This document shows, piece by piece, positions 27,613 through 38,419 of a DNA stretch of 49,387 nucleotides (position 1 is its first letter; each line of letters begins with the position of its first letter). The position numbers and the translations under genes are program-made. The DNA is from Pseudomonadota bacterium (GTDB lineage: Bacteria > Pseudomonadota > Gammaproteobacteria > Burkholderiales > Burkholderiaceae_E), in NCBI GenBank assembly GCA_029779755.1, contig JAKOZZ010000375.1, positions 1 to 49,387 of the forward strand, written 5' to 3'. The notes under the pieces were generated by a model. The model made no database searches. It was not told where the DNA came from and saw only the letters and a program-made list of their open reading frames with translations.

Positions 27613-28211
27613 CGCGCCGCGGCGTCGGACTGCGCTGGTCGTCGGCGCACCCGGGCCGCGTCGACGGCGCGCGCTGGGTGCCGTCGCCCAACCACGATGC
27701 ACGTCCCGTGGGCTCGCCGGTCGACCTGCTCGTGATCCACGCCATCAGCCTGCCACCCGACCGGTTCAGCGGTGACGCGATCGAGGCGCTGTTCACGAAC
27801 ACGCTCGACTGCGATGCGCATCCCTACTTCGATCAGTTGCGCGACCTGCGCGTGTCGGCGCACTTCCTGATCCGGCGCCGGGGCGAGGTGCTGCAGTTCG
27901 TCGCGACCGACGCGCGCGCCTGGCACGCCGGTGTCTCGTCCTTCGCGGGGCGCGAGCGCTGCAACGAGTTCTCGATCGGCATCGAGCTCGAAGGCACCGA
28001 ACGGCATCCGTTCACCGCGGCGCAATATCGCCGGCTGGTGGCGCTCACGCTGCTGCTTGCGCAGCGCCATCCGCTGCGTCACGTCGCGGCGCACAGCGAC
28101 ATCGCACCCGGACGCAAATGGGATCCGGGGCCGCACTTCGACTGGGGGCGCTACCTCGCCGCGCTGCGTGCGGCCGGCGCCCCCGAGCCGGCGCGCACCG
28201 CCGCGCGTTGA
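27609..28211 (+). CDS. ampD: 1,6-anhydro-N-acetylmuramyl-L-alanine amidase
   Basis: PSPNHDARPVGSPVDLLVIHAISLPP, VSAHFLIRRRGEVLQFV, AWHAGVSSFAGRERCNEFSIGIELEGTE, HSDIAPGRKWDPGPHFDW; probable TTG start overlapping the pilR stop. Confidence 0.9.
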   Translation: MTRRGVGLRWSSAHPGRVDGARWVPSPNHDARPVGSPVDLLVIHAISLPPDRFSGDAIEALFTNTLDCDAHPYFDQLRDLRVSAHFLIRRRGEVLQFVATDARAWHAGVSSFAGRERCNEFSIGIELEGTERHPFTAAQYRRLVALTLLLAQRHPLRHVAAHSDIAPGRKWDPGPHFDWGRYLAALRAAGAPEPARTAAR

Positions 28212-28221
28212 ACGTCTGCAA

Positions 28222-28237
28222 CACCGTCGCGACGGTG
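28222..28237. promoter_or_regulatory. Perfect 16-bp palindrome CACCGTCGCGACGGTG upstream of nrdA
   Basis: Self-complementary, in the ampD-nrdA gap. Confidence 0.5.
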
Positions 28238-28277
28238 CGTCGGTGTGTGCGCACGGCTTGCGTGCGCGGTGGTCCCA

Positions 28278-28293
28278 CTACTAGAATTAGTGC
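28278..28293 (+). promoter_or_regulatory. NrdR-box-like site 1, overlapping a TAGAAT -10 element
   Basis: CTACTAGAATTAGTGC; ACTA-N4-TAGT core (ACW...WGT), centre at 28285.5. Confidence 0.6.
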
Positions 28294-28309
28294 CGGAGAC
28301 GGGGTCCGG

Positions 28310-28325
28310 ACACAATATCTTGTGG
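28310..28325 (+). promoter_or_regulatory. NrdR-box-like site 2
   Basis: ACACAATATCTTGTGG versus consensus ACACWATATATWGTGT; centre at 28317.5, exactly 32 bp from site 1. Confidence 0.75.
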
Positions 28326-28529
28326 TCCGGCCCAGCCAGGCCTGAACCCCGGGCGCCGGCCACACTGATCGAATGCAGCGCCTGCACACGTGCCCGAGCG
28401 GCGCGCGCGGCCTGTGCGCGGTTCGTCGTCTCCCTGGATTCCTGAGTTCCTCGTCTGCGGTTCCGAGGGCGCGTGCGACCACGTGCCTGCCGGTCCGTTC
28501 CTGCGTCAATCATCCGGTGGAGAACACAC

Positions 28530-31490
28530 ATGCAACGGATCGGTGAGATCCCCCAATCGGCAACGCATTCGCCGGCGGCCCAGTGGCCGCATACCGAGTC
28601 GGGTGACTCATCCCAGCCGTCGGCGTCCGCCCTGGCCGACTTCAAGGTCATCCGTCGCAACGGCTCGGTCGTGGCCTTCGAGCCCGGAAAGATCTCCATC
28701 GCGATGACCAAGGCGTTCCTGGCCGTCAATGGCGGGCAGGGTGCCGCGTCGGCGCGTGTCCGCGAGCTCGTCGAGCGGCTCACGGCCATGGTCGTGTCGG
28801 GCCTGACGCGGGGCAAGCCGGCCGGTGGCATCTTCCACATCGAGGACATCCAGGACCACGTCGAGCTGTCGCTGATGCGCTCGGGCGAGCACGAGGTCGC
28901 CCGCGCCTACGTCCTCTACCGCGAGAAGCGCGCGCAGGAGCGTGCCGCGCGCCAGCGCGAGTCGCAGCAGGTCCAGCCGGTGCTGCACGTCGTCGACGGC
29001 AGCGTGTCGCGTCCGCTCGACCTGGCCGCCCTGCGCGCGCTGGTGCAGTCGGCCTGTGTCGGACTCGACGCGTTCGTCAGCGTCGACGCCGTGCTGGGCG
29101 AGACGGTGAAGAACCTGTACGACGGCGTGCCGCTCGACGAGGTGTACAAGTCGGCGATCCTCTCGGCGCGCGCACTGATCGAGAAGGATCCCGCGTACAG
29201 CCAGGTGACGGCCCGCCTGCTGTTGCACACGATCCGCCGCGAAGTGCTCGGCGAGGAGGTGTCGCAGGCCCAGATGCAGGCGCGCTATGCGGAATACTTT
29301 CCGCAGTTCGTGCGGCGCGGTGTCGAGGCGGGTCTGCTCGACGACGCACTGCTTCAGTTCGACCTCGTCCGCATCGCCGGCGCCCTGTCGGCCGACCGCG
29401 ACCTGCAGTTCGGCTATCTCGGCCTGCAGACGCTGTACGACCGCTACTTCCTGCACGTGGACGAGCAGCGCATCGAGATGCCGCAGGCGTTCTTCATGCG
29501 CGTGGCGATGGGGCTGGCGCTCAACGAGATCGACCGCGAGGCGCGCGCCATCGAGTTCTACGAACTGCTGTCGAAGTTCGACTTCATGAGCTCGACGCCG
29601 ACGCTGTTCAACTCCGGCACGCAGCGCTCGCAGCTCTCGTCGTGCTACCTCACCACCGTGTCCGACGACCTCGACGGCATCTACGAGGCCATCAAGGAGA
29701 ACGCGCTGCTGGCGAAGTACGCCGGCGGGCTCGGCAACGACTGGACACCGGTGCGTGCGCTCGGCTCGCACATCAAGGGCACCAACGGCAAGAGCCAGGG
29801 CGTGGTGCCGTTCCTGAAGGTCGTCAACGACACCGCCGTCGCGGTGAACCAGGGCGGCAAGCGCAAGGGCGCGGTCTGCGCGTACCTCGAGACCTGGCAC
29901 CTGGACATCGAGGAGTTCCTCGAGCTGCGCAAGAACACCGGTGACGACCGTCGTCGCACGCACGACATGAACACGGCGAACTGGATTCCCGACCTGTTCA
30001 TGAAGCGCGTGATGGAGAACGCCGAGTGGACGCTGTTCTCGCCCTCCGACTGTCCCGATCTCCACGAGAAGGTCGGCAAGGCCTTCGAGGAGGCCTACCT
30101 GCGGTACGAGCAGAAGGCCGCCAGCGGTGAGCTGCGCCTGTTCCGCAAGGTCGCCGCGACGACCCTGTGGCGCAAGATGCTGTCGATGCTCTTCGAGACC
30201 GGCCATCCGTGGCTGACCTTCAAGGACCCGTGCAACCTGCGCTCGCCGCAGCAGCACGTGGGCGTCGTGCACAGCTCCAACCTGTGCACCGAGATCACGC
30301 TCAACACCGGTCCGTCCGAGATCGCGGTGTGCAACCTCGGTTCGGTGAACCTCGTGGCCCACATGCGCGAAGTCGTGGGCGACGACGGCGTCACGCGGCA
30401 CGTGCTCGACCACGACAAGCTCAAGGCCACCATCCGCACCGCGATGCGCATGCTCGACAACGTCGTCGACATCAACTACTACGCGGTCGGCAAGGCCCGC
30501 AACGCGAACCTCAAGCATCGTCCGGTCGGGCTCGGCATCATGGGTTTCCAGGACTGCCTGCACCTGATGCGCACGCCGTACGCGAGCGTCGAGGCCGTCG
30601 AGTTCGCCGACCGCTCGATGGAGGCGGTCTGCTACTACGCCTACTGGGCGTCGACCGAGCTGGCCGAGGAGCGCGGCCGCTACTCGAGCTTCCGCGGGTC
30701 GCTGTGGGACCGCGGCATCCTGCCCAAGGACTCGCTGAACCTGCTGGCCGAGCAGCGTGGTGCACCCGGCGATCGTGCCGACAGCGCGCAGTACCTGCAG
30801 GTCGACATGTCCGAGACGATGGACTGGGAGGCCCTGAGGGCGCGCATCCGCACGCACGGCATGCGCAACTCCAACTGCGTGGCCGTGGCGCCCACGGCGA
30901 CCATCTCCAACATCATCGGTGTGTCCGCCTGCATCGAGCCCACGTACCAGAACCTCTACGTGAAGTCGAACCTGTCGGGCGAGTTCACCGTGGTCAACGA
31001 GTACCTGGTGCGCGACCTCAAGCGCCAGGGCCTGTGGGACGAGGTGATGATCGCGGACCTGAAGTTCTTCGACGGTTCGCTCGCACGCATCGACCGCATC
31101 GACCCGGAGCTGCGCCAGATCTACGCGACCGCGTTCGAGGTGGATGCGTCGTGGCTGGTCGAAGCGGCCTCGCGCCGTCAGAAGTGGATCGACCAGGCGC
31201 AGTCGCTCAACATCTACATCGCCGGTGCGTCGGGCAAGAAGCTGCACGACACGTATACGCTCGCCTGGCTGCGCGGCCTGAAGACCACCTACTACCTGCG
31301 CACGCTCGGTGCGACGAGCACCGAGAAGTCCACCACCGAGCGCATCGGGCAGCTCAACGCCGTGTCCGCCGACGGCAGCACGGCGACGGCAGGCTTCGCG
31401 TATGCCGCCTCGGCGAGTGCGTCGGCGGACGCATCGGCCGCGCCGAAGTTCTGCGCGATCGACGATCCCACGTGCGAAGCGTGTCAGTAG
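28530..31490 (+). CDS. nrdA: Ribonucleoside-diphosphate reductase class Ia, alpha subunit
   Basis: ATP-cone FKVIRRNGSVVAFEPGKISIAMTKAF; MSSTPTLFNSGTQRSQLSSCYLTTV; SNLCTEITLNT; C-terminal CAIDDPTCEACQ. Confidence 0.97.
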   Translation: MQRIGEIPQSATHSPAAQWPHTESGDSSQPSASALADFKVIRRNGSVVAFEPGKISIAMTKAFLAVNGGQGAASARVRELVERLTAMVVSGLTRGKPAGGIFHIEDIQDHVELSLMRSGEHEVARAYVLYREKRAQERAARQRESQQVQPVLHVVDGSVSRPLDLAALRALVQSACVGLDAFVSVDAVLGETVKNLYDGVPLDEVYKSAILSARALIEKDPAYSQVTARLLLHTIRREVLGEEVSQAQMQARYAEYFPQFVRRGVEAGLLDDALLQFDLVRIAGALSADRDLQFGYLGLQTLYDRYFLHVDEQRIEMPQAFFMRVAMGLALNEIDREARAIEFYELLSKFDFMSSTPTLFNSGTQRSQLSSCYLTTVSDDLDGIYEAIKENALLAKYAGGLGNDWTPVRALGSHIKGTNGKSQGVVPFLKVVNDTAVAVNQGGKRKGAVCAYLETWHLDIEEFLELRKNTGDDRRRTHDMNTANWIPDLFMKRVMENAEWTLFSPSDCPDLHEKVGKAFEEAYLRYEQKAASGELRLFRKVAATTLWRKMLSMLFETGHPWLTFKDPCNLRSPQQHVGVVHSSNLCTEITLNTGPSEIAVCNLGSVNLVAHMREVVGDDGVTRHVLDHDKLKATIRTAMRMLDNVVDINYYAVGKARNANLKHRPVGLGIMGFQDCLHLMRTPYASVEAVEFADRSMEAVCYYAYWASTELAEERGRYSSFRGSLWDRGILPKDSLNLLAEQRGAPGDRADSAQYLQVDMSETMDWEALRARIRTHGMRNSNCVAVAPTATISNIIGVSACIEPTYQNLYVKSNLSGEFTVVNEYLVRDLKRQGLWDEVMIADLKFFDGSLARIDRIDPELRQIYATAFEVDASWLVEAASRRQKWIDQAQSLNIYIAGASGKKLHDTYTLAWLRGLKTTYYLRTLGATSTEKSTTERIGQLNAVSADGSTATAGFAYAASASASADASAAPKFCAIDDPTCEACQ

Positions 31491-31676
31491 TCGTTGCATC
31501 GATGCGCGGACGTATCGCGTTGAACCGTGCACCCGTCGCAGCGTCGAAGCACGGGTCCGTCGCATCGAAGCGCGGGCCCGTCGCTGCGCGCGATTGGCGC
31601 CCGTGCTGAATCTCTGTTGCGCGAACACCGAAGCCCTGCATCGATTGTCAAGTGAGTGTTGCAAAGCCGTTGCCGG

Positions 31677-31713
31677 CTATCCACAGCGCACGTAAGATCC
31701 CGTCTGTGAATAA
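31677..31713. promoter_or_regulatory. Pair of inverted DnaA-box-like sites in the nrdA-nrdB gap
   Basis: CTATCCACA (31677-31685; one mismatch to TTATCCACA) and TGTGAATAA (31705-31713; reverse complement TTATTCACA fits TTATNCACA). Confidence 0.5.
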
Positions 31714-31771
31714 CAGCGGAATCTCGCGCAAAGACAATTAGTTAGTCGTCTGATTTCAAGCGAGATCTCAA

Positions 31772-33022
31772 ATGCTTTCCTGGGATGACCCCGTTCCGAT
31801 GACGTCTGCCCCCGGCCCGCTCCCCCAGGCGCGGATGCCGCAGTCGTCACCCGTCGCCCCAATGCTCGCCGAGCGTGTCGTATCGACTCCGGACGAGCGC
31901 CCGTTCACCCCATCCCCTGCCGTGTCCGCGCCGTCCGCCCTTGGCGCGGCGCCCGGTGCGCACGCTGCGTCCGGCACCAACGGTTCGATCGTGGCGCGCA
32001 GCGATCGCCGCGTGCGCGTCGAGGACAAGCGCATCATCAACGGCGCCTCCGACGTCAATCAGCTGGTGCCGTTCAAGTACAAGTGGGCGTGGGAGAAGTA
32101 CATCGCCACCTGCGCGAACCACTGGATGCCGCAGGAGGTCAACATGAGCCGCGACATCGCGCTCTGGAAGGACCCCAACGGCCTCACCGAAGACGAGCGC
32201 CGGCTGGTCAAGCGCAACCTCGGCTTCTTCGTCACGGCCGACTCGCTCGCCGCCAACAACATCGTCCTGGGCACGTACCGCCACATCTCGGCGCCCGAGT
32301 GCCGCCAGTTCCTGCTGCGCCAGGCGTTCGAGGAAGCGATCCATACGCACGCGTACCAGTACATCGTCGAGTCGCTGGGGCTCGACGAGGGCGAGATCTT
32401 CAATGCGTATCACGAGGTCAAGTCGATCCGCGACAAGGACGAGTTCCTGATCCCGTTCATCGACACGCTGACCAACCCGCACTTCGTCACCGGCACCGCC
32501 GAGAACGACCAGAAGCTGCTCGAGTCGCTCATCGTGTTCGCGTGCCTGATGGAAGGCCTGTTCTTCTACGTGGGCTTCGTGCAGATCCTCGCGCTCGGAC
32601 GTCAGAACAAGATGACCGGTGCGGCCGAGCAGTACCAGTACATCCTGCGCGACGAGTCGATGCACTGCAACTTCGGCATCGACCTGATCAACACGATCAA
32701 GCTCGAGAACCCGCACCTGTGGACGCCGCAGTTCCGCGACCGGATCAAGGGCCTGTTCCTGCGTGCGGTCGAACTCGAGTACGCGTATGCAGAGGACACC
32801 ATGCCGCGCGGCGTGCTCGGGCTGAACGCGCCGATGTTCAAGGGTTACCTGCGCTTCATCGCCAATCGGCGTGCACAGCAGATCGGTCTCGATCCGCTCT
32901 TCCCCCAGGAGGAAAACCCCTTCCCGTGGATGAGCGAGATGATCGACCTGAAGAAGGAGCGCAACTTCTTCGAGACGCGTGTCATCGAGTACCAGACGGG
33001 TGGCGCGCTCAGTTGGGATTGA
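31772..33022 (+). CDS. nrdB: Ribonucleoside-diphosphate reductase class Ia, beta subunit
   Basis: Di-iron/Tyr motif [46 protein letters not shown]-terminal ALSWD. Confidence 0.96.
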   Translation: MLSWDDPVPMTSAPGPLPQARMPQSSPVAPMLAERVVSTPDERPFTPSPAVSAPSALGAAPGAHAASGTNGSIVARSDRRVRVEDKRIINGASDVNQLVPFKYKWAWEKYIATCANHWMPQEVNMSRDIALWKDPNGLTEDERRLVKRNLGFFVTADSLAANNIVLGTYRHISAPECRQFLLRQAFEEAIHTHAYQYIVESLGLDEGEIFNAYHEVKSIRDKDEFLIPFIDTLTNPHFVTGTAENDQKLLESLIVFACLMEGLFFYVGFVQILALGRQNKMTGAAEQYQYILRDESMHCNFGIDLINTIKLENPHLWTPQFRDRIKGLFLRAVELEYAYAEDTMPRGVLGLNAPMFKGYLRFIANRRAQQIGLDPLFPQEENPFPWMSEMIDLKKERNFFETRVIEYQTGGALSWD

Positions 33023-33337
33023 TTCGCACATTCCGAGCGGCTGATGCCGCGGGACAGGGATCGAGTTGAGGGACGAACGAACAGTCGGCCGGGTCGTGAT
33101 CGACACACCTCAGACGCATGGCGACGACGCCGCGCGTGCAGGTGCCGGCGCTGTTGCCGCTCTCCGTATCGAGACGTCGCGCCCCACGGGCGCGCGTCCA
33201 GCCGGATTCATTAGCGTAGGAACGGGACGCACCGTCCGAGGAGTTCTTGCGCCGATGAATAGCCCGAGCGCCGCAGACAGAGCGTTGGCGCACGCACGGG
33301 TTCCCACGTTCGCTGTATCAACCTTAGGAGATCCCTG

Positions 33338-33832
33338 ATGGCAACCGCCAAGAAACCTGCTGCCAAGAAGCCGGCTGCGAAGAAGCCCGCGGCGAAGAAG
33401 CCCGCGGCCAAGAAGGTCGCTGCGAAGAAGCCGGCGGCCAAGAAGGTCGCTGCAAAGAAGCCGGCCGCCAAGAAGGTCGCCGCGAAGAAGCCCGCGGCCA
33501 AGAAGGTCGCTGCGAAGAAGCCCGCCGCCAAGAAGGTCGCTGCGAAGAAGCCCGTAGCGAAGAAGCCGGCCGCCAAGAAGGTCGCCGCGAAGAAGCCTGC
33601 GGCGAAGAAGCCCGCGGCCAAGAAGGTCGCCGCGAAGAAGCCGGCAGCGAAGAAGGCGGCCGCCAAGAAGCCTGCGAAGAAGGCTGCGGCGAAGAAGCCC
33701 GCGGCCAAGAAGCCGGCGGCGAAGAAGGCGGCGAAGAAGCCGGCTGCCGCCAAGCCTGCGCCAGCGGCGGCAGCGGCGAAGCCGCTGAACCCGGCGGCGG
33801 CCTGGCCGTTCCCGACCGGCAACAAGCCCTGA
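33338..33832 (+). CDS. Histone H1-like Lys/Ala-rich DNA-binding protein
   Basis: [16 protein letters not shown](V/P)AAKK... repeats; C-terminus [15 protein letters not shown]. Confidence 0.88.
   Translation: MATAKKPAAKKPAAKKPAAKKPAAKKVAAKKPAAKKVAAKKPAAKKVAAKKPAAKKVAAKKPAAKKVAAKKPVAKKPAAKKVAAKKPAAKKPAAKKVAAKKPAAKKAAAKKPAKKAAAKKPAAKKPAAKKAAKKPAAAKPAPAAAAAKPLNPAAAWPFPTGNKP
33345..33760 (+). repeat. 15-bp coding tandem repeat ((P/V)AAKK pentapeptides)
   Basis: Repeated gcc/gcg-aag-aag units across most of the gene. Confidence 0.92.
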
Positions 33833-33884
33833 TCACGGGCCTGCGGGCCGGACCGCTGGCGGTCCGCACCCGTGCCTGTGTTCG

Positions 33885-33918
33885 TGCCGCGCCGGCCGTG
33901 CCGGCGCGGCAACCTTTT
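33885..33918 (+). terminator. Rho-independent terminator downstream of the H1-like gene
   Basis: TGCCGCGCCGGC-CGT-GCCGGCGCGGCA (12-bp perfect stem) followed by accttttg. Confidence 0.8.
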
Positions 33919-34006
33919 GTGCGACAATCCGCCGCGCTCCGGGGCGCGTCCGCGCTGCTGCGTCCGCATCCCTCGCACCCTCCTCACGTACACCTGACCA
34001 CGCCGA

Positions 34007-34564
34007 ATGTCCCGCGCGCTCTGGCTCCTGATTGAAACCGTCGGCAGCCTGCTGGCCACCGTCTGCATCCTGCGCGCGCTTGCCTGGCGCGGACAGCTGT
34101 CGGCGCGCAATCCGATCATGCAGTTCGTGATCGCGGTCACCGACTGGCTCGTCAAGCCGCTGCGCAAGGTCCTGCCGGCGTCGCGCACCAACGACTGGGC
34201 CAGCATCGTGGCCGCACTCGCCGTCGCACTCGTGCTGGCGGTTGTCTGGAGCCTGCTGTTCGCGCATGGTCGTGCACCGATGTTCGGCAGCATCCTGCTG
34301 CTGGCCGTGTTCTGGGTGCTGAAGTGGTCGATCTATCTGGTGATCGGCCTCGTGCTGATCCAGGCGCTGATGTCCTGGGTGAATCCGCATGCGCCGCTGG
34401 CGCCGGTCGTGGACCAGCTGACGCGGCCCTTCCTCGCGCCGCTGCGACGCATCGTGCCGCTGGTCGGCGGCGTGGACCTGTCTCCGCTGGTGCTGATCGT
34501 ACTGGCCCAGGTGCTGCTCACGCTCCTCGAGACCGGCTTCGTCTCGCTCGTCGCCATCCCCTGA
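34007..34564 (+). CDS. YggT family membrane protein
   Basis: Two YGGT-like repeats: RNPIMQFVIAVTDWLVKPLRKVLP and VNPHAPLAPVVDQLTRPFLAPLRRIVPLVGGVDLSPLVLIVL. Confidence 0.9.
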   Translation: MSRALWLLIETVGSLLATVCILRALAWRGQLSARNPIMQFVIAVTDWLVKPLRKVLPASRTNDWASIVAALAVALVLAVVWSLLFAHGRAPMFGSILLLAVFWVLKWSIYLVIGLVLIQALMSWVNPHAPLAPVVDQLTRPFLAPLRRIVPLVGGVDLSPLVLIVLAQVLLTLLETGFVSLVAIP

Positions 34565-34644
34565 CGCGGACCGTCCGCTGCGCGGTGGTCACCGTCGCGT
34601 GCGCCGCGGCCTTGCCTCAGAGCGCGGTGGCGCGCGTCGCCCAC

Positions 34645-34707
34645 GCGGCGACGTTCACCATGCGTGCGGCGCCGTTCACCACGCGCGCGGCCGCGTTCAC
34701 CACGGGC
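34645..34707. repeat. 21-bp tandem repeat x3 spanning the stop codon of the PfkB kinase
   Basis: gcggcgacgttcaccatgcgt / gcggcgccgttcaccacgcgc / gcggccgcgttcaccacgggc. Confidence 0.9.
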
Positions 34708-35638
34708 GCCTGCCCCAGGCCTGTGCGAAGCGCGATGCCACGGCGTCGCGGTCGACGACGTGGTTCTGCGGTCCCTGGCATTCGATCTTCATCGCGCCCA
34801 GCACGCTGCCCAGTCGCGCCGACTCGACCCAGTCCCATCCCTGCGCGATGCCGTAGAGCAGGCCGCCGCGGAACGCGTCGCCACAGCCGGTCGGATCGAC
34901 GGTCCGATGCGCCGCGACCGCCGGGATCGCGGTGCTGGATCCGCCACTCCACACCTGCGCGCCCTGCGCGCCGCGGGTGACGATCAGCGCATCGAGCCGC
35001 GCGGCGATCTCCTCCTCGCGCCAGCCGGTGCGATCGCACAGCAGGCTCGACTCGTAGTCGTTGACCGCAACGGCACTGGCCGATCCGATCAGCGCGCGCA
35101 GCTCGGCACCGTCGAACATCGGCAGGCCCTGACCCGGGTCGAAGATGAACGGTACGCGGGCCTCGGCGAGCTCGCGCGCGTGCTGCACCATCGCGTCCTT
35201 GCCGTTCGGGGCCACGATGCCGAACGCGGCGGGCAGTGCAGCCAGTGCCGAGACGCGATGCGCGTGCGTCATCGCACCGGGATGGAACGCAGTGATCTGA
35301 TTGTCGGCCAGGTCGGTCGTGATGAAGCACTGCGCGGTGTAGCAGTCGTCGAGCGGAAGCACATGGCTGCAGTCGAGCGACAGCGCGTCGAAGCGGGCCA
35401 GGTAGTCTTCAGCGTCGCGGCCCACGGTGGCGAGCACGACCGGCTCGCCGCCCAGGCCGCGCAGGGTGTAGGCGATGTTGGCCGCGCATCCGCCGAACTC
35501 GCGCTTCAGGCTCGGGGTGAGGAAGGACACGTTCAGCATGTGCACGCGGTCCGGCAGGATGTGATCCTTGAACTGTCCTTCGAACACCATGATGTTGTCG
35601 TAGGCGATGGATCCGCTGATCAGCACGCGACGGGACAT
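34697..35638 (-). CDS. PfkB-family carbohydrate/nucleoside kinase
   Basis: MSRRVLISGSIAYDNIMVFEGQFKDHILP..., FGGCAANIAYTLRGLG, VDPTGCGDAFRGGLLYG. Confidence 0.92.
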   Translation of the reverse strand: MSRRVLISGSIAYDNIMVFEGQFKDHILPDRVHMLNVSFLTPSLKREFGGCAANIAYTLRGLGGEPVVLATVGRDAEDYLARFDALSLDCSHVLPLDDCYTAQCFITTDLADNQITAFHPGAMTHAHRVSALAALPAAFGIVAPNGKDAMVQHARELAEARVPFIFDPGQGLPMFDGAELRALIGSASAVAVNDYESSLLCDRTGWREEEIAARLDALIVTRGAQGAQVWSGGSSTAIPAVAAHRTVDPTGCGDAFRGGLLYGIAQGWDWVESARLGSVLGAMKIECQGPQNHVVDRDAVASRFAQAWGRRPW

Positions 35639-35668
35639 GAACGCTCCGGGTTTTGGGCCCCTGCGGCC

Positions 35669-37432
<1,764 letters not shown>

Positions 37433-37442
37433 CGCCGCCGGG

Positions 37443-38357
37443 TCAGCCCCGCCGTCCCGCCAGGCAGGTCCAGCCTTCGAGCGACGCGTACGGCGTCAGT
37501 GCGATCTCGGGGTAGCAGGCGGCGACCTCCTCGGCCTGGCGGTCGAGCAGTCCGGCCAGGATCAGGTGCCCGCCCGGACGCACGAGCGTCGACAGCACCG
37601 GCGCAAGCACTTTCAGCGGATTGGCGAGGATGTTGGCGACGACCACGTCGGCGGGGGCGGGCAGGGGCTGCGAGGTCGTGCGCAGGTCGAGTGCGACCGC
37701 ATTCGCCTGGGCGTTGTCGCGGGCGCTCTCGACGGCCTGCGGGTCGATGTCGATGCCGCACACCGGCGTGCCGCCGAACTTCGCCGCAGCGATGGCGAGG
37801 ATGCCGGACCCGCAGCCGTAGTCGATCACGCTCTGCCCGGGGCGCAGGTGTTCGGACAGCCACAGCAGACACATGTGGGTGGTGGGGTGGCTGCCCGTGC
37901 CGAATGCGAGCCCGGGGTCGAGCACGATGATCTCGCGGCCGGCGTCGTGCCCGCGCGCGCGCTCCGCATCGAGGTGCCAGGTGGGCGTGATCAGCAGCCG
38001 GTTGCCGACCGGGATCGGTTCGAACTGGGCCTGCGAGGCACTGACCCAGTCGCGGTCGGCGAGCTCGCGCACCGTGTACGGCGGCAGCGGTCCGGTCTCG
38101 CCGAGTGCGGACGCCGCCGCGGCCAGCAGCACCGGCGGGTCGGCCCGCTCCTCGAGCAGCGCGGTCAGGCGCGTGCGCGTCCAGCCGGCCTGCGCGACCG
38201 GCAGGCCGGGTTCGCCGAAGATCGGCTGCTCGTCGGGCGACTCGGCGTCGGCGTCCTCGGCCTGCACCGAGAGCGCGCCGACGTCGAGCAGCGCGTCGCT
38301 CCAGCGCTCGACCTGGGAGGCCGGGAGCTCGAGGATCAGTTCACGCCAGACGCCCAT
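37443..38357 (-). CDS. prmA: Ribosomal protein L11 methyltransferase
   Basis: WRELILELPASQVERWSDALLDVGALSVQAEDAD; DPGLAFGTGSHPTTHMCLLWL; DYGCGSGILAIAAAKFG. Confidence 0.95.
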   Translation of the reverse strand: MGVWRELILELPASQVERWSDALLDVGALSVQAEDADAESPDEQPIFGEPGLPVAQAGWTRTRLTALLEERADPPVLLAAAASALGETGPLPPYTVRELADRDWVSASQAQFEPIPVGNRLLITPTWHLDAERARGHDAGREIIVLDPGLAFGTGSHPTTHMCLLWLSEHLRPGQSVIDYGCGSGILAIAAAKFGGTPVCGIDIDPQAVESARDNAQANAVALDLRTTSQPLPAPADVVVANILANPLKVLAPVLSTLVRPGGHLILAGLLDRQAEEVAACYPEIALTPYASLEGWTCLAGRRG

Positions 38358-38419
38358 CCGTCATCCTGTCGAGGTCTGCCGCACCGCGCCGGGCGCGGGC
38401 GGCCGCATGCCGCCCGGTC

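Noticed and set aside
28608-31664. 1018-aa minus-strand ORF antisense to nrdA
   Set aside because: Mirror ORF produced by GC-rich codon bias; Arg/His/Val/Leu-biased composition without domain motifs, opposite a clear nrdA.
33345-33760. CRISPR or mobile repeat
   Set aside because: Coding repeat of an H1-like protein, 15-bp period, in frame throughout.
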